In this document: positions 1-7,205 of the stretch, one piece after another
Position numbering within the stretch: the stretch's first letter is position 1
Layout of the letters: every line of letters starts with the position of its first letter
From: Pelotomaculum schinkii
GTDB lineage: Bacteria > Bacillota > Desulfotomaculia > Desulfotomaculales > Pelotomaculaceae
Direction of reading: 5' to 3'
Length of the DNA stretch: 64,000 bases
Assembly (NCBI RefSeq): GCF_004369205.1
Contig: NZ_QFGA01000002.1
Span: 992,001 to 1,056,000 of the forward strand
Translations under genes and position numbers: made by a program
The notes under the pieces: generated by a model
Databases searched by the model: none
What the model saw: only the letters and a program-made list of their open reading frames with translations
What the model was told of the DNA's origin: nothing

Positions 1-582
1 CCTTCTTCCAAGCTTTTTAAAGGAAGCATGTCCTTTTTTCAAATTGATTTCAATCCTTGTAAGAACTTCATCCGGTTTGGCGACAGTCTTTCCCGGCCCT
101 GTGAAAAATTCTGAAGCTTTTACTGTTCTCTCTTTTTTTTCCGACTTTAAAATGAAGTTTGCATCCAGTACTATAAAGGTTGGGATGCTATCATTAGCCG
201 GAGAGGCATTCATAATGTTTCCACCGATCGTTCCAGTATTTCTAATTGTAAGCCCCGCCATTTGACTAATTGTTTCAACCAGAACGGGAAGTTTTTCACA
301 AATAACAGGATTTTTCATTATATCGTTCAGTTTGCAGCAAGCACCTATAGAGATTATTCCGTCCTTTTCAATAATGGAATCTATGCCAAGGCATCCCAAA
401 TACATGATTTGCAGGGGCTGTTTTTGTTCGCTTGGGATCATATTCAGTTCAAAATTAAGCCGGGGAACAAAATCCGTTCCCCCTGCCACGAACTTTATTT
501 CGTCCTTCTCGAAATTGGCTCTGTGCATAATCTCAAAAAGCTCTTCAAACGACTGCGGCGCTTCAAACTTGTATTTTCTCAT
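1..582 (-). CDS. FAD-binding subunit of a molybdenum hydroxylase (xanthine dehydrogenase/CoxM family), 3' part outside the window
   Basis: The reading frame is open from an ATG at 582 to the window edge (194 codons), preceded by AGGAGG at good spacing. The N-terminus reads MRKYKFEAPQSFEEL. A flavin-binding segment FVAGGTDFVPRLN lies near residue 50, followed by IGACCKLNDIMKNP, MAGLTIRNTGTIGGNIMNAS and ending FKKLGRR. These are hallmarks of the FAD subunit of molybdopterin dehydrogenases, which carries electrons between the iron-sulfur and molybdenum subunits at the cytoplasmic side. Full-length family members are about 280-300 residues, so about one third is missing. The substrate cannot be told. 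Partner subunits would lie beyond the left edge. Confidence 0.9.
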   Translation of the reverse strand, partial: MRKYKFEAPQSFEELFEIMHRANFEKDEIKFVAGGTDFVPRLNFELNMIPSEQKQPLQIMYLGCLGIDSIIEKDGIISIGACCKLNDIMKNPVICEKLPVLVETISQMAGLTIRNTGTIGGNIMNASPANDSIPTFIVLDANFILKSEKKERTVKASEFFTGPGKTVAKPDEVLTRIEINLKKGHASFKKLGRR

Positions 583-729
583 GAAGTATCATCCTCCTCT
601 TATACGCAGCATTTCATCAACAGCAATTCTTGTTACAGCTCAGATAGCAATAATTTATTTTATTACTATATTAAATAACCCCCTTTGTTTTCTTAATGTT
701 ATAATATGGATTTCACCGCGACAAATACC

Positions 730-873
730 TTAAAGCTGGTCAAACAACCGAGGATCTGTAAGCTTCTTTCCGGCTACGATCATTTTCCTCAACGTATCAA
801 GTTTTTCTTTCAGAAAGGTTTGCAACATAAATTCTTCTTGAGAAACACAAAAATAAGCAATAAACTCATTCAT
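730..873 (-). CDS. small uncertain ORF (47 aa), faint Spo0E-like look
   Basis: An ATG at 873 opens 47 codons to a TAA at 732-730. An AAGGAT stretch lies close upstream. The product contains KLDTLRKMIVAGKKLTDPRL, which recalls the first helix and turn of Spo0E-type aspartyl-phosphate phosphatases, but the diagnostic SxxLD second helix is absent. It may be a frameshifted remnant or not a gene. The rest of the 583-1205 stretch is AT-rich and shows nothing I recognise. Confidence 0.25.
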   Translation of the reverse strand: MNEFIAYFCVSQEEFMLQTFLKEKLDTLRKMIVAGKKLTDPRLFDQL

Positions 874-1210
874 TACATCCTTATCCTTCTTAAACAATGG
901 CTTTGTCTTATCATATTAAGTCTGCACCTCTACTTATAATTTTAAAGTATGCATATATACTAGTCTAATTCTTAAAATTTAATATATTAGGACATATCAT
1001 AGATAACATCTATAGATTGCATTCTTAATCCATTTCTACCAATTAAATGGAAACAATAAATGTAAAATCGTAACCATTTAAGGTTGAATCTTTGCTTTTA
1101 CGTATAAAATTTGATCCACCGAATAATAAAGCGGCTATAGACTTATTAAACGTTCATTGCATCCACGGAATACCGCTGTAAATACTTGTCATAGACCAGC
1201 TGAGTAGCTG

Positions 1211-1239
1211 TTGACAGTAGTTGTCAGATTTGATATAAT
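1211..1239 (+). promoter_or_regulatory. sigma-A type promoter of the thiamine (thiC) transcript
   Basis: TTGACA at 1211-1216 and TATAAT at 1234-1239 are both perfect consensus, separated by exactly 17 bases. Transcription would start near 1246, about a dozen bases before the TPP riboswitch, so this is the native promoter of the leader. Confidence 0.9.
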
Positions 1240-1255
1240 TTATATACAATTGAAT

Positions 1256-1343
1256 AATGAGCTAGGGGCGCCTTGTGGCTGAGAGAGAGGAATCTCGACC
1301 CTCTGAACCTGATCTGGGTAATACCAGCGTAGGGAAGCAGAAG
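1256..1343 (+). promoter_or_regulatory. TPP (THI element) riboswitch
   Basis: The leader holds the conserved thi-box blocks in order: a CTGAGAGA segment near 1289, the ACCCTCTGAACCTGATCTGG core near 1298-1317, then GGTAATACCAGCG and AGGGAAG up to about 1337. It should bind thiamine pyrophosphate and switch the downstream terminator at 1378-1402. In most genomes it sits directly before thiC. Here an insertion element separates it from thiC by about 2.2 kb. Confidence 0.96.
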
Positions 1344-1377
1344 CTGTTATTTTTGGAGCAGTAGCAGCATATCAGAG

Positions 1378-1402
1378 GCCTACCCTAACGGGTGGGCTTT
1401 TT
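1378..1402 (+). terminator. riboswitch-controlled transcription terminator
   Basis: An 8-bp hairpin, GCCTACCC / GGGTGGGC with a TAAC loop, is followed directly by TTTTT. It lies about 35 bases after the TPP aptamer, the standard place for an expression platform. TPP binding is expected to favour termination. Confidence 0.85.
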
Positions 1403-1534
1403 GTTTGTTAAGTTACTTTCATACAAGGAGGTGTGAAGCAGCTACAGATTAATTAAACAAAAGTAAAAATAAACCAATAAACCATTGACACCGAACAAGT
1501 GTTTCTGTTAGGGTGATGGTAAGAGGTGGTGTCA

Positions 1535-1786
1535 ATGGAAAAGCTGTTAACATCTCACCAGCTAGCAAAGTTATTAAATGTATGGCCTCATACGTTGCAT
1601 TGCTGGGAAAGAGAAGGGAAATTAAAACCACTGCTTACACCTGGCGGCCATAGGCGGTACAAGGAATCACAAATAATGACTTCTAGTTTTTCCGCCAGGA
1701 TATACGGTAAGCGTGGCTGGAGAGTGGCAAAAAAGCTGACCTGGCTTATTGAGCAGGAGGTGACTGCCTGTGAAAACCACGGTTAG
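1535..1786 (+). pseudogene. tnpA: truncated IS607 TnpA: MerR-type HTH joined to the recombinase C-terminal tail
   Basis: The likely start is the ATG at 1535, with AGAGGTGG just before it; a GTG at 1526 is also in frame. Residues 1-45 form a MerR-like winged helix (SHQLAKLLNV, then LTPGGHRRYKESQI). The next residues, SFSARIYGKRGWRVAKKL, match the extreme C-terminus of a normal IS607 TnpA; the intact copy at 25517-26083 ends TSFCARLYGRRAAKNKAKKA. The whole serine-recombinase catalytic domain (about 110 residues) is missing by an in-frame internal deletion. The protein could still bind DNA but cannot recombine. Its end overlaps tnpB by 17 bases, so translation of the two may be coupled. Confidence 0.8.
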
Positions 1787-3221
1787 GGGCGTCATTCTCC
1801 AGCTCACGGAAGTTCAAAAAACCTTCCTCGACAACCTCATGGGACGCTATTGCGCCGCCGTAAGGTGGGGCTTTAAAAGGCTTTTGGATGGTTGGAAAAC
1901 CCAGGACATACGCTTGGCCGTACAAAGTAAATTCAACCTAAATTCCCGCCAGGCCAACGACACGGTGCACGATGCCCAGGCAACTATTTCATCACAAAAA
2001 GAGCTGGTAAAGCTAAACCATGCCAATGCTACAAAGAAAGTGGAATTCACCCGAAAGCGTCTGGAAAAAGCCAGGTCCCCCAGAAAGAAAGACAACCTGC
2101 AAAAGCGACTGGACAAAGAAGAAAGGAAACTGGCATTTTGGCAGAAGCACCTTGATGCCGGCACATTTCCGTCGGTGGTATTCGGCGGGAAGAGACTCTT
2201 CCATCAGAGATGCAAAGGCAACATTACCCTTGATACGTGGCAGGACGCCCGGAGCAACCGTTATCTTTCCAGGGGTGATAAGACCAAGGGCGGCAACCTG
2301 AACACCCGGCTATATGCCAAAGACGGTATCATCTACCTGGATATAGCAGCAGAGCCGGTCGAGACAAAAAAGTCTATCCGTTACAACCGAATCACAGTCC
2401 CGGTCTATCTGGCCTATAAGCCTTCCAAGAAGACAGGGCTGATCAACGGGCTCAACTACCGGCAGATGGTTATAGACTATTTAATAACAGGCAGCGCCTA
2501 CCAGGTGGAAATTATCCGGAAGAACGGCTGTTATTACATTCACGTCACCATTGAAGAAGAAGCGCCGGTACAATACACAGCCTATAACGGGGTTATCGGA
2601 GTGGATACCAACCCCGATGGTCTGGGCATAACCCATGCAGACTACCTAGGGCAATTCAAAGAAAGCCTTTGGATACCGCAGGGAGAATGGACATATGCAC
2701 GGAGCAACCGGCGGAATAAGCTGATCGGCGAGGCTGCAGCCATGGTGGTAGATTTGGCAAAACGGTTAAACTGCGTCCTCGCCGTAGAGAACCTGGAGTT
2801 TAAAAACGACAAGTCCGTAACAGCCAAGTTTAACCGGATAATCAACGGTTTTATGTGGTCGAAATTCCTGCAGGCAGTAGAACGCAAAGCCGCCCGCGAG
2901 GGAATACACCTGGCAAAAGTGCCGCCGCCGTTCACCTCGGTCATTGGTATTCTGAAATATCAACAGCAGCACGGGATCTCGAATCATGAGGCGGCAGCTT
3001 ACGTAATAGCCAGGCGCGGCTTAGGATTCAGTAACGAAAAGATACCTAAACAATTGGAGCAAAAGTACGTCAAGAAAAAAGAGAGCTTCACGTTGTTAAC
3101 CAACTGGAAGCAGTGGAGCGTAATCAAGAAAGCAGCAATTGCTGCTGTTAAAAAACATACCAAACAGGAGGTGAAAAGCCTGGTTTCCTGGCATCATTAC
3201 AGGAAACAACTGGTGAGCTAA
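1770..3221 (+). CDS. tnpB: TnpB-family RNA-guided nuclease homologue lacking the usual zinc finger
   Basis: A 483-residue protein with the TnpB layout: a basic, helical N-terminal region (residues 70-125, coiled), then RuvC pieces. RuvC-I is IGVDTNPDGLGI (Asp), RuvC-II is LAVENLEF (Glu). The usual CxxC...CxxC zinc finger is absent. The third motif region reads ISNHEAAAYVIARRGLGF, where the usual catalytic Asp is replaced or displaced by Glu. TnpB proteins use an element-encoded omega RNA to cut DNA and aid transposon retention. This one may still be active, since Glu is acidic, or may act only as a guided binder. It lies in the same transcript as the TPP riboswitch, so its expression may follow thiamine status. 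Confidence 0.85.
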   Translation: MKTTVRGVILQLTEVQKTFLDNLMGRYCAAVRWGFKRLLDGWKTQDIRLAVQSKFNLNSRQANDTVHDAQATISSQKELVKLNHANATKKVEFTRKRLEKARSPRKKDNLQKRLDKEERKLAFWQKHLDAGTFPSVVFGGKRLFHQRCKGNITLDTWQDARSNRYLSRGDKTKGGNLNTRLYAKDGIIYLDIAAEPVETKKSIRYNRITVPVYLAYKPSKKTGLINGLNYRQMVIDYLITGSAYQVEIIRKNGCYYIHVTIEEEAPVQYTAYNGVIGVDTNPDGLGITHADYLGQFKESLWIPQGEWTYARSNRRNKLIGEAAAMVVDLAKRLNCVLAVENLEFKNDKSVTAKFNRIINGFMWSKFLQAVERKAAREGIHLAKVPPPFTSVIGILKYQQQHGISNHEAAAYVIARRGLGFSNEKIPKQLEQKYVKKKESFTLLTNWKQWSVIKKAAIAAVKKHTKQEVKSLVSWHHYRKQLVS

Positions 3222-3455
3222 GGTAAACCCTCTTGGCCATGAAGTTTGCGGTGCGGCACAGTACACGCAGCGAAAGGCTGTTGCCGCAAGTAACGACCAG
3301 GCGGTGGGTAACACCCCCTCCGGGCAGTACTGGCCATCCCTGGGCCAGGCGGTGAGCGCAAGGCGAGCCACTCGGAATATGGGCGAAAGTCCATAGCTAA
3401 GCAGTTGAATCCTGTGACACTGCCTCCCGTTAGTCGGCGGGAGAGAAATCTAATG
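3222..3455 (+). ncRNA. candidate omega RNA / structured 3' tail of the tnpB element
   Basis: This GC-rich non-coding stretch between the tnpB stop and thiC has several local inverted segments, for example GGTGCGGCAC near 3249, TGGCC...GGCCA around 3341-3359, and CTCCCG...CGGGAG near 3423-3442. Omega RNAs of TnpB elements overlap the tnpB 3' end and finish at the element's right edge. The role is inferred from position only. Confidence 0.4.
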
Positions 3456-3515
3456 AAATCTGGATTATCCTGTATAAATCAGATTTGTTTAGCTTTCAGA
3501 AACCAGGTTTAACAC

Positions 3516-4811
3516 TTGAACTATGCGACACAAATGGAAGCAGCCCGTAAGGGAATAATCACGAAGGAGATGGAGGCGGTAGCATATAAGGAGCAGGTGA
3601 GTCCAGATGTCCTACGGGAACTGATCGGGCAGGGCCGGGTGGTGATTCCCGCTAATAAAAACCATACATCCCTGGATCCGTGCGGCATTGGCCAGGGCCT
3701 TAAGACGAAAATTAATGTCAACCTGGGGGTTTCGAAGGACTGCTGCGATATCGAAGCCGAGTTGGAAAAGGTGAGGTGGGCTATAAAGCTGCAGGCGGAC
3801 GCCATAATGGATCTGAGCTGTTACGGCAAGACCGGGGAATTCAGGCGGCGGTTGGTTGAGATTTCACCCGCTGCGATTGGCACCGTGCCCATTTACGATG
3901 CTGTGGGCTTTTATGAACGGGAACTTAAAAATATTTCCGCCAGGGAGTTCCTGGGAGTAGTGGAGAAACACGCGCGCGACGGGGTGGATTTTATGACTAT
4001 CCACGCCGGGGTCAACCGGGAGGCTGTGGCCAGGTTAAAGAAAAACCCGAGGCTTACCAACATAGTTTCCAGGGGCGGTTCCCTCCTTTTCGCCTGGATG
4101 GCGATGAATGACCAGGAGAATCCTTTTTACGAGTTTTACGACGATCTATTGGATCTATGCCGGCATTATGATGTCACCATCAGTCTGGGTGATGCCTGCC
4201 GCCCTGGCAGCCTTAGGGATGCCGTTGATGCCTTACAAATCCAGGAGTTAATCAACATGGGGGAATTGACCAGGCGGGCCTGGGAAAGGGATGTCCAGGT
4301 GATGATCGAAGGGCCCGGCCATATGGCCTTAAACGAAATTGTTACGAATATGCTGCTCGAAAAGAAGCTGTGCCACGGCGCCCCATTTTACGTGCTGGGG
4401 CCGCTGGTTACCGACATTGCTCCCGGTTATGACCACATTACCAGCGCTATTGGGGGGGCTTTGGCAGCAGCCCATGGTGCGGATTTCCTCTGCTATGTAA
4501 CTCCGGCTGAACACCTGCGCCTGCCCACTTTGGATGATATGAAGGAGGGCATTATCGCCTCAAGGATTGCTGCTCATGCTGCCGACATTGCCAAAGGGGT
4601 GCCAGGGGCCAGGAAATGGGATGACGAGATGAGCGATGCGAGGCGACGCTTGGACTGGACGAGGATGTTTGAACTTGCTTTGGACCCGGAGAAGGCCAGA
4701 CTTTACCGGTCGGAGTCCATGCCTGAGAACCACGACTCCTGTACCATGTGTGGCAAGATGTGCGCCGTGCGGACAATGAACAAAATAATGGCTGGCGAAA
4801 ACCCCTTGTGA
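3516..4811 (+). CDS. thiC: phosphomethylpyrimidine synthase ThiC
   Basis: A full-length 431-residue protein that converts aminoimidazole ribotide to HMP-phosphate with SAM and a [4Fe-4S] cluster, the pyrimidine branch of thiamine synthesis. It is recognisable from [17 protein letters not shown] at the N-terminus, the [16 protein letters not shown] and EGPGHM blocks, and the C-terminal cluster motif [11 protein letters not shown]. It starts with TTG ([13 protein letters not shown] matches clostridial homologues). No convincing Shine-Dalgarno precedes it, probably because the insertion element ends just upstream. It should be controlled by the distant TPP riboswitch by readthrough. Confidence 0.97.
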   Translation: MNYATQMEAARKGIITKEMEAVAYKEQVSPDVLRELIGQGRVVIPANKNHTSLDPCGIGQGLKTKINVNLGVSKDCCDIEAELEKVRWAIKLQADAIMDLSCYGKTGEFRRRLVEISPAAIGTVPIYDAVGFYERELKNISAREFLGVVEKHARDGVDFMTIHAGVNREAVARLKKNPRLTNIVSRGGSLLFAWMAMNDQENPFYEFYDDLLDLCRHYDVTISLGDACRPGSLRDAVDALQIQELINMGELTRRAWERDVQVMIEGPGHMALNEIVTNMLLEKKLCHGAPFYVLGPLVTDIAPGYDHITSAIGGALAAAHGADFLCYVTPAEHLRLPTLDDMKEGIIASRIAAHAADIAKGVPGARKWDDEMSDARRRLDWTRMFELALDPEKARLYRSESMPENHDSCTMCGKMCAVRTMNKIMAGENPL

Positions 4812-5475
4812 ACCTCTCCCGCTTGTAGAAGTGGGGGCTTCAGGGAGCTTACCGGTAAGAATTTCTGGCAGCAACCTGTTCAGGTAGCCTCATCCACAAA
4901 GGATGCTTTCCTTCCTGCCGATTCTCCCGACAACAATGGTACAAACGGCTTTTGCCTCCCATCGGGCCCGGTTCCAGGCTTCTACTACTTTCTACTTCTC
5001 ACGAAGCAGGCCGTAGATACTTGATGTTTTCGACACTCCAATCCAGTGTGCGAATCTCGCCATATTTGTGCTTGGCGTAGATATTCCTTGCGCCATGCAC
5101 ATCCCGATGGCATATGTACCCGCAATGACACTGATACGTCCTGCCGGAAGGCTTTTTCTTCCGACCACAGACAGGGCATGTCTGCGTAGTGTAACTCTCA
5201 TCGATCTTGATCAGGTCGATACCAAGAGCAGCCAGCTTATATGTAAGATAAGCCAGCAACAACCCGAATGGCCATTGGCTCATCTTTTGGTTTAATCCGC
5301 GACAATGACGTTTCTGCTTAAGATTTTTCTTATTGCGCCTGAACGTGTTCCTTTGCACGCACTCTACGTCACACTTTCATTGTACCACAAAATGCCAGCG
5401 ATTGAAACATATGTTCCGGGGCGGTAACCGGCATTCATCCCCCACTTTGGAAGTGGGGGTTCTGCCGAAAGATGA
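4812..5475 (-). mobile_element. decayed IS200/IS605-type element
   Basis: Both edges carry the short imperfect palindromes usual at IS200/IS605 ends: CCCGCTTGTAGAAGTGGG near 4817 and CCCCCACTTTGGAAGTGGGGG near 5440. Only a C-terminal tnpB fragment lies between them and no tnpA is present, so the element has lost most of its coding capacity. Confidence 0.7.
4999..5358 (-). pseudogene. tnpB: TnpB C-terminal fragment (IS200/IS605 type)
   Basis: 119 residues survive, against about 370-400 for a whole TnpB. The fragment keeps the zinc finger (CPVCGRKKKPSGRTYQCHCG) and the last RuvC motif (HRDVHGARNIYAKHKYG) but lacks the first two catalytic motifs. Upstream sequence toward 5400 resembles an insertion-element leader (GTGGTACAATG), so the middle was probably lost by internal deletion. 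Unlike the TnpB at 1770-3221, this one has the classic zinc finger, so the two elements are unrelated lineages. Confidence 0.8.
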
Positions 5476-5635
5476 TAAAAGTATATTACTGGAGAGTGGT
5501 TGTACAAGAATGCAAAAGTGTCAGTTTACCAATTGTTGACGTCGAAAAGTGTCAGTGCAACGTCCTTTTGATGTCAACCAATACATATCTAACAGCCGAT
5601 TATAACAAAAATTTAGCTAACCCCAGGTTATTAAT

Positions 5636-6931
5636 TTATAAAGGGAATTTTTTATCCAATTTGTTATGCTTGAATGTTTTTACTCTGTTAGAGTAATCCG
5701 CTACAACATGACCTTTGCCTATTAACTTATATTTATAAATAACCAGCCCTTCCAGACCTACCGGACCCCTGGCATGAATTTTACTTGTGCTTATTCCCAC
5801 TTCAGCGCCAAAACCGTAGCGGAAACCGTCGCTAAAGCGGGTGGAGCAATTCCAAAAAACATTCCCCGAGTCAACCAGGGCCATGAAGCGAGCCGCATTT
5901 TCCTCGCTTTCCGTAATGATGCTGTCAGTGTGGCCGGAGCCGTAATAATTAATATGGTTGATCGCTTCATCAACATCATCTACCACTTTAATCGACAGCT
6001 TGTAGTCCAGGTACTCCGTCTTCCAGTCCTGTTCTGTGGCCGGAGCCACAGGAATAATTTTTTGTGTCCTGGGACAGCCGGTTATCACCACCTGTTTTTG
6101 TTCTAGAGCATCTTTCAATAAGGGCAGAAATCCGGCGGCAGCCTTTTCATGCACCAGCAGGGTTTCCGTCGCGTTGCATACGGCCACATACTGGGTTTTT
6201 GAATCAACCACAATGTTAACCGCCATATCCAGCCCGGCAGCTTCATCGACATAACAGTGACATATGCCGTCCGCATGACCCATTACCGGTATCCTCGAAT
6301 TATCCATTATATATCTGACAAAATCATTTGAGCCTCTGGGTATAATCAGGTCGATATATTCATCCAGCTTCAACATTTCGCTGACTTCCGCCCTGGTCTC
6401 CATAAGCTTGAGCCAGTTGGCGGGGACTCCTGCTTCTTCAGTTGCTTTCGTAATGACGTCTGCCAGGATCCGGTTGGTCGCCATGGCCTCGGAGCCGCCT
6501 TTAAGCAGCACACAGTTGCCGCTTTTCAGGCAGAGGGTAGAAATCTGCACCAGGGCATCGGGCCTGGACTCGAAAATCACTCCGATTACCCCAATCGGAC
6601 AAGTAACTTTATATAATTCCAGACCATCGTCCAGCCCGGTCGAAAGCAGCGTCTTGCCGACAGGATCCTCCAACTTAATCAGGCTGTTGATCCCGTCAAC
6701 GCCATCCGCTATCTTTGATTGATCGAACTTCAGCCTTTTTAACAGAGGCTCCGGAAGGTTTTCCTTTACGCTCCGCTTCAAATCCTCCTGGTTGGCTTTG
6801 ACAATTTCGTTCTCGCGTTCAGTTAAAGACCTGGCTATCTGCGCCAAAGCCCTGTTCTTGTGCTCCGCTTCCATTGCAGCCAGCTTAATGGAAGCTTCCT
6901 TGACCTGACGGGCTATATCATTGATCCCCAT
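5636..6931 (-). CDS. proA: gamma-glutamyl phosphate reductase
   Basis: A 431-residue NADPH-dependent reductase that turns gamma-glutamyl phosphate into glutamate semialdehyde, the second step of proline synthesis. It belongs to the aldehyde dehydrogenase superfamily. Landmarks are GVIFESRPDALVQI, KGGSEAMATN, IPRGSNDFVRYI, the active-site cysteine in YVAVCNATETLLVH and the C-terminal FRYGFGAEVGISTSKIHARG. ATG at 6931 is preceded by AGGAGAGG. No proB neighbour is visible, so the glutamate 5-kinase must be elsewhere. Confidence 0.97.
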   Translation of the reverse strand: MGINDIARQVKEASIKLAAMEAEHKNRALAQIARSLTERENEIVKANQEDLKRSVKENLPEPLLKRLKFDQSKIADGVDGINSLIKLEDPVGKTLLSTGLDDGLELYKVTCPIGVIGVIFESRPDALVQISTLCLKSGNCVLLKGGSEAMATNRILADVITKATEEAGVPANWLKLMETRAEVSEMLKLDEYIDLIIPRGSNDFVRYIMDNSRIPVMGHADGICHCYVDEAAGLDMAVNIVVDSKTQYVAVCNATETLLVHEKAAAGFLPLLKDALEQKQVVITGCPRTQKIIPVAPATEQDWKTEYLDYKLSIKVVDDVDEAINHINYYGSGHTDSIITESEENAARFMALVDSGNVFWNCSTRFSDGFRYGFGAEVGISTSKIHARGPVGLEGLVIYKYKLIGKGHVVADYSNRVKTFKHNKLDKKFPL

Positions 6932-7117
6932 CCTGACCTCTCCTTATAAATAAGTATTGACTGAATTATAACGCAAAAATATAAACATATAAACTAAAAA
7001 AACGGTTACCATAAACAAGTTCACCTTCAACTTTCAGTAACGTCGGCAGGTGTTATAAAAATTATTATACAGGGACTACATGCGGGAGATAATATTTTAG
7101 GATTAGAGGTAAGAATA

Positions 7118-7145
7118 CAAAAAAGGGATTTGTAAATCCCTGCTA
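7118..7145. repeat. short hairpin upstream of the glucan operon
   Basis: AGGGATTTGTAAATCCCT forms a 7-8 bp stem flanked by A and T runs. It lies between the divergent proA and malQ genes and could attenuate the malQ transcript or be incidental. Confidence 0.35.
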
Positions 7146-7205
7146 ATTCCATAATGCTATTCTAATGGCTTATCGCAATAACTTAAAGCTCGGTAGGGAT
7201 TGATT

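Larger units (their letters stand above)
1500..3460 (+). mobile_element. IS607-family-like insertion between TPP riboswitch and thiC (TnpA catalytic domain deleted)
   Basis: A MerR-type tnpA remnant overlaps a tnpB, the gene order and overlap typical of IS607. A GC-rich structured tail follows tnpB. Boundaries are approximate because IS607 elements make no target duplication. The left limit lies after the riboswitch terminator and the right limit before the thiC start. With no serine-recombinase domain, the element cannot move on its own. Confidence 0.75.

Noticed and set aside
262-733. Plus-strand frames at 262-678 and 332-733
   Set aside because: They overlap the clear minus-strand FAD-subunit gene and show no domain or ribosome site.
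3222-3515. Tail after tnpB considered as a group I intron (IStron)
   Set aside because: The conserved group I core segments could not be identified; an omega RNA fits the position better.
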